From the IMG/VR virus record IMGVR_UViG_3300025913_000060, positions 1-46,297 of that record: a stretch of 46,297 nt of DNA, one strand, 5' to 3'. Under the pieces are notes generated by a model, which saw only the letters and a program-made list of their open reading frames with translations, was not told the origin of the DNA and made no database searches. Both the position numbers and the translations under genes were made by a program. This document shows positions 20,767 to 29,562 of this stretch, piece after piece (positions within the stretch are counted from its first letter, which is position 1; every line of letters begins with the position of its first letter). The stretch comes from a virus.

Positions 20767-22722
20767 ATGGGTTTCCTCGCCAACGCTGCGCGCATCACCC
20801 GGAACGCCATCGCCGAAGTGTGGCTGCCGCCGCCGCAGATCGACTATGAAAAATGGGCGGTGGAGAATATCGTCTTCACCGAACGCGACGGGGATTTTCC
20901 CGGACCTTACAATCCGGTGCTCTTTCCATTCTTCGGCGAGATTCTCGTCGCATTGAGTCCCGAAGATCAGTGCCGCATCGTCACGCTGCACAAATCGGCG
21001 CAGCTCGGCGGGACGGTGATCGCCAACGTCTTCCTGCTTGGATCCCAGGCGCTCGACCCCGGCGACCTAATGTATATCCATCCGACCGAGGACAACGCCA
21101 CCCGCTGGTCGAAGATGAAGCTGAAGCCGATGCTGCGGGAAGTCATCTCGCTGCGTCGAGTGTTCCCGGAACGCAGCCGTGACGGCGGTGACTCCATCCT
21201 CTTCAAGGACCGTGCCGATGGCCGCGGCTCCATCCTCATCTCTGGCGCCAACTCACCGGCGTCGCTGTCGATGGTGTCGGTCGACCGCCAGGTGCAAGAT
21301 GACCTGGCCAAATGGCAGTTGAACGACGCCGGCGATCCTGAACAACAGGCCGAGAGCCGCAGCCGCGCGCGCCGGAAGGCGAAGATATTCAAGATCAGCA
21401 CGCCGCTGGTCATGCCGGGCTGCCGCATCACCAAGAACTTCCTGGACGGCAGCCAGGAATATTACGAGGTGCCCTGCCCGCATTGCGGTTTCATGCATGT
21501 GCTCGAATGGGGCAACATGCTGGCTAATCTTGATGAGGATCACCCGGAAAGGGCGCATTTCACCTGCCCTGAATGCGGCTGTGAGATCCACAATCATCAC
21601 CGCAAGCAGATGATGTTGCCCGCCGCATTGGGCGGCAAGGCGCGCTGGGTGGCACGCAACCCGCAGGCCGCCCGCTATCATCGCAGCTTTCATCTTTGGT
21701 CCGCCTATGGGCCGGTTCAGAGCTGGGAGCAGATCGCCCGCGAATGGATTGCGGCCAAGGGTGATCCCGCCAAGGAAAAGACGTTCCTGAATGACTCTGT
21801 GGGCGAAGCCTATCAGGCCAAGGGTGAAGCGCCGCCGTGGGAAGAAATTCGCGACCGCGCCGAGAAATCGGAATGGCCCATCGGCATCATTCCATCCTGG
21901 GCCTGCAAGCTGACGCTGGGCCTCGACTGCCAGAAAGACCGGGTCGAATGGCAGCTGGTGGCCTGGGGCCGGAATTACCGTCGGCACGTGGTGGAATACG
22001 GGATCGTCAACGGCCACATCTCGGAAGACGTGGCCCGCACGCATCTCGATGCCCTGCTGCAGCAGACTTGGAAACATGCGCATGGGCGGCTGATTGCGCC
22101 CGATCTTGCGGCGATCGACGGCAATGCCTGGACCGAGGAGGTCTGGGACTGGGTTCGCCGCCATCCTGCCTCGCGAGTCATCATGGTGCGTGGCGTTCCT
22201 GCGGAAAACGCGCCGCTGATCGCCCAGGTCAAAAAGGAGCGCGACCGCAATGGCAAGCCGCGCAAATATTCAAAGCGTTTCTACAATTTCGCCACCTCCG
22301 TCCTGAAGATGGCGCTGTACCGCAATGTCTCGAAGACCGATCCGATGGAGCGCGGCTTCATCGGCTTCGCCCGCGGACTGGGTGATGACTATTTTCAGGA
22401 ACTCACGGCTGAACGCCGCGTGCCGGTGAAACGCAAGGACGGCTTCATCTCCTACAAGTGGATGAAGGACGACAATCAGGACAACGAGGCGCTGGACACC
22501 ATGCTCCAGGCCGAGGCTGCCGCCACCAAGTTGCAGCTGAAGACCTGGCCAGACCAGTTATGGGACTATTGGGAACAGGCGCGCTGCACGCCGCCGGATG
22601 AAGCCCAGCTTGATCTTGAAGACATGACCCCGACTATGGGGCGCGCCACGGCGACGCGTCCCCCACCAACCCCGCCACCGGCGGCCCATAGTGGCCGCCG
22701 CGTGCGCTCACACGGAATTTGA
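20767..22722 (+). CDS. Terminase large subunit (GpA family)
   Basis: This 651-aa packaging ATPase-nuclease is of the lambda GpA family. The ATPase P-loop region is HKSAQLGGT (about 78-86), followed by YIHPTEDNATRWSK. A zinc-finger-like insertion has CPHCGF and CPECGC (about 238-275). The nuclease half has GLDCQKDRVEWQL, where the Asp is the first catalytic acidic residue. Size matches lambda GpA (641 aa). GpA enzymes cut at cos sites, so the virion probably carries cohesive ends. Confidence 0.96.
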   Translation: MGFLANAARITRNAIAEVWLPPPQIDYEKWAVENIVFTERDGDFPGPYNPVLFPFFGEILVALSPEDQCRIVTLHKSAQLGGTVIANVFLLGSQALDPGDLMYIHPTEDNATRWSKMKLKPMLREVISLRRVFPERSRDGGDSILFKDRADGRGSILISGANSPASLSMVSVDRQVQDDLAKWQLNDAGDPEQQAESRSRARRKAKIFKISTPLVMPGCRITKNFLDGSQEYYEVPCPHCGFMHVLEWGNMLANLDEDHPERAHFTCPECGCEIHNHHRKQMMLPAALGGKARWVARNPQAARYHRSFHLWSAYGPVQSWEQIAREWIAAKGDPAKEKTFLNDSVGEAYQAKGEAPPWEEIRDRAEKSEWPIGIIPSWACKLTLGLDCQKDRVEWQLVAWGRNYRRHVVEYGIVNGHISEDVARTHLDALLQQTWKHAHGRLIAPDLAAIDGNAWTEEVWDWVRRHPASRVIMVRGVPAENAPLIAQVKKERDRNGKPRKYSKRFYNFATSVLKMALYRNVSKTDPMERGFIGFARGLGDDYFQELTAERRVPVKRKDGFISYKWMKDDNQDNEALDTMLQAEAAATKLQLKTWPDQLWDYWEQARCTPPDEAQLDLEDMTPTMGRATATRPPPTPPPAAHSGRRVRSHGI

Positions 22723-22726
22723 AACC

Positions 22727-22951
22727 ATGCCCGCCATCGCACTGTCGGAAGCGCAGGACCAGCTCACCACCTGGCTGGCTGCCTCGAAGGCCGTGGCCTC
22801 TGGCCAATCCTATTCAATCGCCGGCCGTTCGCTGTCGCGCGTCAACGCCACCGAGATCCGCCAGCAGATCGACTATTGGGAATCGAAAGTGAACCAGATC
22901 CTGCGCGCCAGCTCTGGCCGTTCGCGCACCCGCTATGGGGTGAATTTCTGA
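22727..22951 (+). CDS. DUF6148 (gpW-like) head protein
   Basis: This 74-aa protein has the layout LSEAQDQLTTWLAASKAVAS, then GQSYSIAGRSLSRVNATEI and IDYWESKVNQI. That is the DUF6148/gpW-type head-tail connector found between GpA and portal in this phage class. The start at 22727 follows the terminase stop by 4 bp. Its stop overlaps the portal start (TGATG). Confidence 0.85.
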   Translation: MPAIALSEAQDQLTTWLAASKAVASGQSYSIAGRSLSRVNATEIRQQIDYWESKVNQILRASSGRSRTRYGVNF

Positions 22952-24579
22952 TGGCTGATCTCTTGCCGCCCGCAGTGATGGCCGCGATGCGTCCAACGCT
23001 GATGGATCGTCTGATCGGCACGGTGGCACCCAATGTGGCGCTGGATCGCGCTTTCGGTCGCGCCAAATCGGCTTTGGTCGGGGAATATGCAGGCGCCGCG
23101 CCTAAGCGTTCGACCCGAAACTGGTTCACATGGGAAACCAGCGGCAATGCTGTCAATTCCGGCACGCTGAAGCGCAACCGTTCGCGCTCGCGCGACCTCG
23201 CCCGCAATGAACCCATTGCGCTGGGCGCCATCAACACCGTGGTCACCAATGTGGTGGCAGCGGTCTCAAAATTGCACGCGCAGGTGAATGCCGCACGGCT
23301 GGGATTGACCGATGAGGCGGCCGAGGCATGGGAAACCCGCGCCGAAGAAGAATTCGCGCTGTGGTGCCGCACCTCTGACTTTCTCGAACAGAAGACCTTC
23401 GCGGAAATCCAGTCGCTGGTGGTGCGCCAGGTGGCGGAAGCCGGTGATGTCCTCGTCGTGCGCCGCCGCAAGCAGGATGCACCCACGACCTACAAACTGC
23501 GTCTCCAATTGATTGAGGCTGAGCGCCTGTCAAATCCCGACAATGGGGCCAACACGGCCAGTATGGTGGATGGCGTGGCCCTCGACAAGGATGGCATTCC
23601 GACCGGCTATTCGATCTGCAACGTCCATCCGACCGACATCAATCTGGGCACCGATCGCAAATGGAACACCTATGACCGCGGCTCGTCGGTGACCGGTGCG
23701 CCGCTGATCCTGCATCTCTTCGATGAGCGCCGTGTCGGACAGGCCCGCGGCGTGCCTTATCTCGCGCCGGTCATTGAATCGCTGAAGGAACTGTCGAGCT
23801 ACCGCGAGGCCGAACTGCGCGCCGCCGTCATCTCGGCCCTGTTCACCGTTTTCGTGAAGAAGGTGCCGGCAGACAACGGCATGGACCCGCCGATCGTCGG
23901 AACCAATAGCCCGGCGGCCAATATCAACCCGCAGACCGAGCTCGCCATGGGCAGCGGCGCCATCATTGACCTCGCCGAAGGTGAGGATGTCACCATCGCT
24001 GACCCGAAGCGCCCGAACATCGCCTTTCAGGCCTTCGTCGAGGCCATGTGCAAGCAGATCGGCGTGGCGCTGGAATTGCCCTTCGAAGTTCTGATGAAGA
24101 GTTTCAATGCCTCCTATTCGGCCTCGCGCGCCGCGCTTGAAATGGCCTGGCAGTTCTTCAGCAACCGGCGCGAATGGCTGGCGGCACGCTTCTGCCAGCC
24201 GGTCTATGAGTGGGTGATCACCGAGGCCATCGTGGCGGGCCGACTCTCTGCCCCCGGCTTCTTCAAGGATGAATCCATCCGCGTCGCCTATCTCGGCGCC
24301 GAATGGGTGGGGGATGCCCATATCCAGCTCGATCCGCAGAAGGAAGCGAGCGCCGACCTGATCGACATCAACATGGGATCCAAGACGATCGAGCAGGTCT
24401 GCATCGAGCGCACCGGCGGCACGTTTGAAAGCAAGCACCGCCAGCGCGCCAAGGAACAGAAGATGCGCAAGGAAGCGGGCCTCGTCACCCCCACTTCACT
24501 GGGTGCCGCCCAGCAAATGCAGCAAGACGATTCACCTCCGCCCCCGAAAGGCGGCACTACTCCAGGAAGCGATCAATGA
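22951..24579 (+). CDS. Portal protein (lambda GpB family)
   Basis: This 542-aa dodecameric channel subunit sits at the capsid vertex and is the DNA entry point. Family features include ARNEPIALGAINTVVTNVV near 95-113, VVRQVAEAGDVLVVRRR near 151-167, and the wing and stem regions FEVLMKSFNASYSASRAALE and FFSNRREWLAARFCQPVYEW near 380-420. The Lys/Glu/Gln-rich C-terminus is typical. It overlaps the protease gene by 4 bp. Length fits lambda GpB (533 aa). Confidence 0.95.
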   Translation: MADLLPPAVMAAMRPTLMDRLIGTVAPNVALDRAFGRAKSALVGEYAGAAPKRSTRNWFTWETSGNAVNSGTLKRNRSRSRDLARNEPIALGAINTVVTNVVAAVSKLHAQVNAARLGLTDEAAEAWETRAEEEFALWCRTSDFLEQKTFAEIQSLVVRQVAEAGDVLVVRRRKQDAPTTYKLRLQLIEAERLSNPDNGANTASMVDGVALDKDGIPTGYSICNVHPTDINLGTDRKWNTYDRGSSVTGAPLILHLFDERRVGQARGVPYLAPVIESLKELSSYREAELRAAVISALFTVFVKKVPADNGMDPPIVGTNSPAANINPQTELAMGSGAIIDLAEGEDVTIADPKRPNIAFQAFVEAMCKQIGVALELPFEVLMKSFNASYSASRAALEMAWQFFSNRREWLAARFCQPVYEWVITEAIVAGRLSAPGFFKDESIRVAYLGAEWVGDAHIQLDPQKEASADLIDINMGSKTIEQVCIERTGGTFESKHRQRAKEQKMRKEAGLVTPTSLGAAQQMQQDDSPPPPKGGTTPGSDQ

Positions 24580-25493
24580 TCCATCCGCATATTGCAGGTC
24601 GCATCTTCAACACGCCGCTCGCCATCCATCGTGGCAAGGCGGCCGCCATGGTGGCCGGCATCGGCCAGCGCGTGCTGGGCAGCCCGGTCATGCTGGGCAC
24701 CGAGCCGCCCGTGCATCATGTGGCCGGCCAGAACCGCCTGCCGGTTCATGCTGGCACGCTCACCAATCGTGTCCTGTCCGGCGTGCCGCGGCCAACCTCG
24801 AGCCCCCTCTATGACATGGTGGGCAATGTGGCCGTGATCCCGGTCGAGGGTACGCTGGTCCACAAGGGCGCCTGGGTGGAAACCGACAGTGGCGAAACCT
24901 CCTATCAGGGCCTGCAGGCTCAGGTGCAGCGGGCGATGAAGGATCCCGGCGTGCGCGGCGTGGTCTTCGAGATCGACAGTTATGGCGGCCAGGTCTCCGG
25001 CGTGTTCGAGACCGCCCAGATGATGAGCCAGCTCTCGGCACTGAAGCCCACGCTCGCCATCCTCACCGACGAGGCCTATTCGGCCGGCTACATGCTGGCC
25101 TCGGCCTGCCGCCAGATCGTCGTGCCGGAATCGGGTGGCGCGGGTTCGATCGGCGTCATCACCATGCATACCGACATGTCGGCAGCCTTGGCGGATGCCG
25201 GCTACAAGGTCACCATCCTGGCCGCCGGCGCCCACAAGGCCGACATGAACCCCTTCGAACCGCTGCCCGCTGATGTGGCTGACACGGTCATGAATGAGTT
25301 GCAGGGCCTGCGCGAGCAGTTCTGCCGCGCCGTTGCCGCCAATCGCGGCGACCGGCTGACCTTCGATGCAGCAATGGCAACCGAGGCGCAGTGCTATGGC
25401 GGCGCGGATGCCGTGAAGATGGGCCTGGCCGACGCCACGGGCACTCCCTTCGAGACCTTCCAGGCGTTCATTTCCCAACTCAACCGGGCCTAG
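24576..25493 (+). CDS. Head maturation protease (S49, lambda GpC-like)
   Basis: This 305-aa SppA-type serine protease processes head proteins during assembly. The ClpP-like fold starts with VAVIPVEGTLVHKG (about 84-97). FEIDSYGGQVSG forms the oxyanion strand, the serine nucleophile is in DEAYSAGYMLAS (near 169), and the lysine base lies in GAHKADMNPFE (near 224). It carries no scaffold extension; the next gene supplies a scaffold-like protein instead. Confidence 0.93.
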   Translation: MIHPHIAGRIFNTPLAIHRGKAAAMVAGIGQRVLGSPVMLGTEPPVHHVAGQNRLPVHAGTLTNRVLSGVPRPTSSPLYDMVGNVAVIPVEGTLVHKGAWVETDSGETSYQGLQAQVQRAMKDPGVRGVVFEIDSYGGQVSGVFETAQMMSQLSALKPTLAILTDEAYSAGYMLASACRQIVVPESGGAGSIGVITMHTDMSAALADAGYKVTILAAGAHKADMNPFEPLPADVADTVMNELQGLREQFCRAVAANRGDRLTFDAAMATEAQCYGGADAVKMGLADATGTPFETFQAFISQLNRA

Positions 25494-25517
25494 TCGCCCA
25501 CAGTGAAAGGACCACCC

Positions 25518-26045
25518 ATGGCAAAAACCAATGGGATGCTTGCGGCCGTCATGGCTGCAGCGGGGGTCGTGGCCGGCGACGGCGCGGACCCCGACAAGAT
25601 TGAGGTGAATGCCGCCTTCGTCGCGCAACACCTCCCCGACACCGCCAGCGCACTGCGCGCCGAAGGTGCCGCCGCGGAACGCGAGCGCATCGCGGGCATC
25701 GAAAAGGCGCTGATTCCCGGCCACGAAGACATCATCAGCGCGATGAAGGCGGATGCGACCAAGACGCCAGGCGATGCCGCCATGGCGGTCATCGCCGCCG
25801 AGAATTCCGCCGTCGCCGGTCGCAAGGATGCGCTGAATGCCGACGAAGACAAGCTCAAGGGCCTCGCTTCGACCGCCACGGGCGGCAAGCCTGAGGGCGC
25901 TGATGAAGACACGCCGCAGGCCAAGATGGCCAAGGCCAGGGCACTGTCGGCTGCCGCGACCAAATACATCGCCGAGCAGAAGGCCCTCGGCGTCTCGGTC
26001 TCGATCGAGGCCGCGGTTGAACATGTTTCCAGGAAGGGAGCGTAA
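25518..26045 (+). CDS. Scaffold-like assembly protein
   Basis: This 175-aa Ala- and Glu-rich helical protein has the block RAEGAAAERERIAGIEKALI and then HEDIISAMKADATKTPGDAA. That matches the C-terminal part of S49 protease-scaffold fusions in related phages. It probably acts as internal scaffold and is made as a separate gene here. The ATG at 25518 has AAAGGA upstream and is preferred to a GTG at 25503. Confidence 0.75.
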   Translation: MAKTNGMLAAVMAAAGVVAGDGADPDKIEVNAAFVAQHLPDTASALRAEGAAAERERIAGIEKALIPGHEDIISAMKADATKTPGDAAMAVIAAENSAVAGRKDALNADEDKLKGLASTATGGKPEGADEDTPQAKMAKARALSAAATKYIAEQKALGVSVSIEAAVEHVSRKGA

Positions 26046-26051
26046 GCCACC

Positions 26052-26432
26052 ATGTCGAACAACATCCTCACCAAGAACTACACGGCGGAAGGCACCATCG
26101 GTGCCTGCCTGATCGTGAAGGGCGGCAGCAATGACTATGGCGTGCTGCAGGCCTCGGCGGGCGCCGACAAGACCCTCGGCATCACCGTGGCCGATATTTC
26201 AACCTATGCCAGCGGCGACAGTGTCGACGTGGTGGTCATGGGCATCGCCGACCTGACTCTCGGCGGCACCGTGGCCCGCGGCGACCTGCTGATGTCGGAC
26301 GCCAATGGTTGCGGCATCGTCGCCGCAGCTGCCGGCGGCTCCAATGTCCGCGTCATCGGCCGTGCCGAAATCTCCGGTGTCTCAGGCGACATCATTCCCG
26401 TACTCGTGCTGCCCTCGATGTTCCAGGGCTAA
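26052..26432 (+). CDS. Head decoration protein-like (lambda GpD position)
   Basis: This 126-aa beta-rich, Gly-rich protein has the pattern of capsid decoration proteins of this class: IGACLIVKGGSNDYGVLQAS, LGITVADIS and VARGDLLMSDANGCGIVAAA. It precedes the major capsid gene as GpD does. It would bind the expanded shell and stabilise it. A strong GGAAGGGAG Shine-Dalgarno suggests high expression. Confidence 0.82.
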   Translation: MSNNILTKNYTAEGTIGACLIVKGGSNDYGVLQASAGADKTLGITVADISTYASGDSVDVVVMGIADLTLGGTVARGDLLMSDANGCGIVAAAAGGSNVRVIGRAEISGVSGDIIPVLVLPSMFQG

Positions 26433-26445
26433 GAAAGGATAGACT

Positions 26446-27420
26446 ATGGCTGAGAATGCTCCCTTTGTGGTGCAGCCGGAACTCACGGCAATTGCACTCA
26501 CCTATACCAACCAGGCCCTGATCGCAGATCTGGTCCTGCCGCGCGTGAATGTCGGTTCGCCGGCCTTCAAGTGGACCAAGTTCAATATGGCGGATGGTTT
26601 CACGCTGCCCAACCTCAAGGTCGGACGCAAGTCCCGTCCGGAAGAGATCGACTGGGCCGCCAGCGAGCAGAACGATTCCACCCAGGACTATGGCCTCGAT
26701 GACGGCGTGCCGTATTTTGACATCAAGGCGGCTGAATCGGCGGCGGCGATCGCCGGCGTGCAGCCGATTGATCCCGTCAAGACCTCGACGCGCATCCTCA
26801 CCTCGCTCGTGGCCCTCGGCCGCGAACAGCGCGTGGCGGCCAGCGTGTTTGCGCTCGCCACCTATCCGTCGGCCCAGCGCGTCACGCTGTCCGGCACCTC
26901 GCAGTGGTCGGATTTCACCAATTCCGATCCGGTGCAGGCCATCATGGCTGCCAAGGATGCGATGCTGGTGACACCGAACAAGCTGGTCATCGGCCGCCAG
27001 GCCTGGACGAAGCTGCGCACCCATCCGAAGATGATCGCGGCGGCCTATCCGCTGGGCGGCAATGCCTCGGTGGGTGGTGCCGGCGTTTCGAAGCAGGCTG
27101 CAGCGCAGGTGCTCGAACTTGACGAGATCATCGTCGGCGAGGCCTTCATCAACAGCGCCAAGCGCGGTCAGGCCACCAACATGGCCCGCGTGTGGGGCAA
27201 GCACGCCGCGCTGATCTACGTTCCGGCGCAGATCGAATCCACCGAAGGTGTGATCACCTTCGGCGCCACCGCGCAGTGGGGCGAGAAGATCGCCGGCACG
27301 ATCGACAACGATGTCAATATCGGCATCCGCGGCGGCGTGCGCGTGCGCGTCGGTGAAAGCTTGAAGGAAGTCATCATGGCTTCTGATGCCGGCTACTTCT
27401 TCCAGAATGCAGTGGCCTAA
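26446..27420 (+). CDS. Major capsid protein (GpE-type)
   Basis: This 324-aa capsid protein is of the lambda GpE/HK97-fold type. It begins FVVQPELTAIALTYTNQALIADLVLPRV and contains LVIGRQAWTKLRTHPKMI. It ends with VNIGIRGGVRVRVGESLKEV, a common C-terminal domain pattern. The position after the decoration protein and the AAAGGA Shine-Dalgarno fit. It should be the most abundant virion protein. Confidence 0.92.
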   Translation: MAENAPFVVQPELTAIALTYTNQALIADLVLPRVNVGSPAFKWTKFNMADGFTLPNLKVGRKSRPEEIDWAASEQNDSTQDYGLDDGVPYFDIKAAESAAAIAGVQPIDPVKTSTRILTSLVALGREQRVAASVFALATYPSAQRVTLSGTSQWSDFTNSDPVQAIMAAKDAMLVTPNKLVIGRQAWTKLRTHPKMIAAAYPLGGNASVGGAGVSKQAAAQVLELDEIIVGEAFINSAKRGQATNMARVWGKHAALIYVPAQIESTEGVITFGATAQWGEKIAGTIDNDVNIGIRGGVRVRVGESLKEVIMASDAGYFFQNAVA

Positions 27421-27438
27421 GGGCAGAAAGGAACCAAC

Positions 27439-27642
27439 ATGAAAGTGCTTGCTCTCAGCCGCATTGAACACGGCTACAAGAACAAGGACGGCCAGAACGC
27501 CGTCCTGGTCGCCAATGAAGGCGAAGTGATCGATATCCCGGACGATGCCGCCGCCAAGGCGCTCATCGCCGCGGGTGCGGCCACGACCCCTGAAGACGCG
27601 GCCAAGGCCGCGGACGCCAAGGCCGCCGCGGCGAAAGCCTGA
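27439..27642 (+). CDS. Small head-region protein, unknown
   Basis: This 67-aa protein has a beta-rich first half (MKVLALSRIEHGYKNKDG, then NAVLVANEGEVIDIPDDAA) and an Ala/Lys-rich helical tail. A good AAAGGA Shine-Dalgarno is present. Small proteins of this sort often follow capsid genes in siphovirus operons. No catalytic features are seen; it may be a capsid or connector accessory. Confidence 0.68.
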   Translation: MKVLALSRIEHGYKNKDGQNAVLVANEGEVIDIPDDAAAKALIAAGAATTPEDAAKAADAKAAAAKA

Positions 27643-27668
27643 TCTCTCCTGAAGTGTAACGACTGTGA

Positions 27669-27703
27669 CCAGCATCCGGCTTCCCGCCGGGTGCTGGAAT
27701 TTT
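27669..27703 (+). terminator. Hairpin terminator after the capsid genes
   Basis: A 12-bp stem (CCAGCATCCGGC with GCCGGGTGCTGG, one wobble pair) closes on a 5-nt loop and is followed by AATTTT. It probably gives partial termination, so capsid messages exceed downstream tail messages, or protects the 3' end of the capsid transcript. Confidence 0.65.
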
Positions 27704-27717
27704 GATGGAGAACCGCG

Positions 27718-27897
27718 ATGAAGACCGGAACCGCAAATGTCGAACTGGTGGCTGGGCCACCGAACAGGAATTACAAGCCGGGCGACAAGGTCACGGCGGA
27801 TGACGACCAGATGGAGCGCTTCGCCGCCCTCGGCCAGGTGACGCTGGATGCGCCAGAGGTTCCGCTGCCCGCGTCGAAGGAAGAAGACCACCCGTAA
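27718..27897 (+). CDS. Small connector-region protein, unknown
   Basis: This 59-aa protein starts at 27718 with TGGAGAA upstream. It reads MKTGTANVELVAGPPNRNYK, then a charged segment ending EEDHP. A repeat of the small-protein motif (K-x-G-D-x-V-x-A-D-D) suggests kinship with the preceding 67-aa protein's fold. It lies 1 bp before the head-tail joining gene. Function not known. Confidence 0.58.
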   Translation: MKTGTANVELVAGPPNRNYKPGDKVTADDDQMERFAALGQVTLDAPEVPLPASKEEDHP

Positions 27898-27898
27898 C

Positions 27899-28213
27899 AT
27901 GGCGCTCGACCTCGACGGCGATCTCGATGTATTTTTCAATACCGATGAGTTTGCCAAGCAGGCCACCTACACGCCGAAGGGTGGTGTCGCCAGGCCCATC
28001 ACCGTGATCTTCGATGACTCCTTCCTCAATGTGCAAGGCCTTGTCGATGTCGGTATCTCATCCACCAACCCGGTGGCCCGCGCCAAGACAGCCGATCTCC
28101 TGAATGGCGGCAGTGCCGGCGAAACGCTGGTCATCAATGCCGTCACCTACACCATCCGCGACAAGCAGCCGGACGGTACCGGCGTGACGCTGCTCGAACT
28201 CAAGAAGGTATGA
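27899..28213 (+). CDS. Head-tail joining protein (FII/Gifsy-2-like)
   Basis: This 104-aa protein is of the small beta-barrel connector type. It has a D-x-D-x-F-F start, then ITVIFDDSFLNVQGLVDVGI and LVINAVTYTIRDKQPDGTGV, ending TLLELKKV. This is the usual pattern of lambda FII-like attachment proteins annotated as Gifsy-2 type. It would seal the portal and take the tail. The start at 27899 follows the previous stop by one base. Confidence 0.8.
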   Translation: MALDLDGDLDVFFNTDEFAKQATYTPKGGVARPITVIFDDSFLNVQGLVDVGISSTNPVARAKTADLLNGGSAGETLVINAVTYTIRDKQPDGTGVTLLELKKV

Positions 28214-28217
28214 AGCC

Positions 28218-28673
28218 ATGGCCCATGTCCGCGTGCAATTCCGAAACGCCATCGAGGGTCTGCTGAACGGCATCACCGATTTCTGCCCAGTCTTCATCAA
28301 CCGCGCCGACCCGCTGCAGGAGAACCAGGACGCGCCGGAGCTTCCGTGCTGCCTGGTGCTGGTGAGCGGGGGCGATCCCGTCGACGATGAAGTGATGGGT
28401 CCGGTGCGGCTGGTCAACCATCACCTCAATGCCCAGATCGACATCGTGGTGAAGATCGGCGCGACCTTCGACGATGACCTCGAGGCCTTTGCCCTGGCGG
28501 CCGAAAAGGCGATGGCTGCCGATAATGCTTTCCCCGGCTTCAAGGACGTGACGGAGAAAGCCTATTCGAAGGGCCGGCCCAACGGCGAGGGCCGGTCGGA
28601 CCTGATGATGCTGCGGCTCACCTATGAAGGCTGGGCCATGACGACCAACCAAGACCCGGAAACCCTCATTTAA
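28218..28673 (+). CDS. Tail terminator/minor tail protein U-like
   Basis: This 151-aa protein has an early helix with VRVQFRNAIEGLLNGITDF, a strand ELPCCLVLVSGGDPVD, and NHHLNAQIDIVVKI. These fit the tail-terminator (gpU) family that caps the tail tube. It lies between the head-tail joining gene and the tail tube gene, where gpU/gpZ proteins belong. Confidence 0.75.
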   Translation: MAHVRVQFRNAIEGLLNGITDFCPVFINRADPLQENQDAPELPCCLVLVSGGDPVDDEVMGPVRLVNHHLNAQIDIVVKIGATFDDDLEAFALAAEKAMAADNAFPGFKDVTEKAYSKGRPNGEGRSDLMMLRLTYEGWAMTTNQDPETLI

Positions 28674-28685
28674 CGGAGAACGACC

Positions 28686-29075
28686 ATGACAGTTTACCAC
28701 GGCAAAGGTGGTGTTGTGAAACTCGGCAGTGCCACGCTGGCGCAGGTGAAGAGCTGGACCTTCAGCCAGACCTCCGACACCCAGGACAGCTCCACCATGG
28801 GCATCGACGATGAAACCCATGTGCCGGGCCGCCGCAACGCATCCGGCTCGATCAACTGCCTCTATGACGAAACCGACGCTACCGGCCAGGAAGTGCTGGT
28901 CGCCGGAGCGTCAGTATCGATCATCCTCAACCCCGCCGGCACCACGGCGACCCGCAAGAACAGGTCCTTCACCGCCACTATCACCAAGATCGACGAAGGC
29001 GTCACCGACGGCTCGATCGTCACCCGCAACTTTGACTACAAGGTCAACGGCGCGGTCACCCGCGGCGTCAACTGA
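28686..29075 (+). CDS. Major tail tube protein
   Basis: This 129-aa beta-sandwich protein has GKGGVVKLGSATLAQVKSWT, FSQTSDTQDSSTMG, SGSINCLYDETD and a C-terminal VTRNFDYKVNGAVTRGV. That is a common tail-tube signature of compact siphoviruses. It forms the tube around the tape measure. CGGAGAA upstream is a good ribosome site. It directly precedes the frameshifted chaperone pair, as expected. Confidence 0.87.
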   Translation: MTVYHGKGGVVKLGSATLAQVKSWTFSQTSDTQDSSTMGIDDETHVPGRRNASGSINCLYDETDATGQEVLVAGASVSIILNPAGTTATRKNRSFTATITKIDEGVTDGSIVTRNFDYKVNGAVTRGVN

Positions 29076-29089
29076 TAAGGCAGGAATCC

Positions 29090-29413
29090 ATGTCCCTTCT
29101 CGAAAACGTCACCAAGCACTTCGCCTCCCGCCGCTCGCTTCGCGTGCCGGAATGGGATGCCACCATCTTCTGGTCGCCGCTCACCGCGCGCGAACAGGCC
29201 TCGATCAGCGGCATGAGCAAGGGGATGTCGGACAGCAGCCAGAAGGCGATGATCCGCATGCTCGTGGCCAAGGCCGAGGACAGCGAAGGCAAGAAGCTCT
29301 TCGAGCCGCAGGATATCGACGTGATGGTCGAGAAGGCCGACTTCACGGTGATCGGCCGCCTGGTGGGCGCCATGACCGGCCTCATCGACTCGGAGGAAGT
29401 CGTAAAAAACTGA
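29090..29413 (+). CDS. Tail assembly chaperone G-like protein
   Basis: This 107-aa protein corresponds to lambda gpG. It coats the tape measure during tail assembly and is not kept in the virion. Residues include FWSPLTAREQASISGM and FEPQDIDVMVEKADFTVIGR. The last codons are GTA AAA AAC TGA, so a slippery heptamer sits just before the stop. Shifted ribosomes make the longer GT product. Confidence 0.88.
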   Translation: MSLLENVTKHFASRRSLRVPEWDATIFWSPLTAREQASISGMSKGMSDSSQKAMIRMLVAKAEDSEGKKLFEPQDIDVMVEKADFTVIGRLVGAMTGLIDSEEVVKN

Positions 29414-29559
29414 GGGAAGATGCCTGGGCCTATTTCGCCTTCAGCCTGGCGCATCAACTCGGAAAATCACTGCAGGATATCCTCGACATGCCCGCCGACG
29501 AACTGATCGGCTGGGCGGCCTATTTCGAGGTGAGGCGAGAACGGCAGGAAGAAGAGTAA
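29090..29559 (+). CDS. GT-like tail assembly chaperone (by -1 frameshift)
   Basis: The fused product is 107 residues of the G-like protein followed by 49 residues in the -1 frame, 156 aa in all. The T-like part starts LREDAWAYFAFSLAHQLGKS and ends in a charged helix (VRRERQEEE). It has no start codon of its own near the junction, so frameshifting is the only plausible way to express it. In lambda the T domain links the tape measure to tail tube subunits. It ends 3 bp before the tape measure start. Confidence 0.9.
29404..29410 (+). promoter_or_regulatory. Programmed -1 ribosomal frameshift site A AAA AAC
   Basis: The heptamer A AAA AAC is in the exact X XXY YYZ register of the G-like gene, one codon before its stop. 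After slippage the next codon is CTG and the frame stays open to 29559. This is among the most efficient known bacterial slippery sequences. Confidence 0.93.
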
Positions 29560-29562
29560 GCC

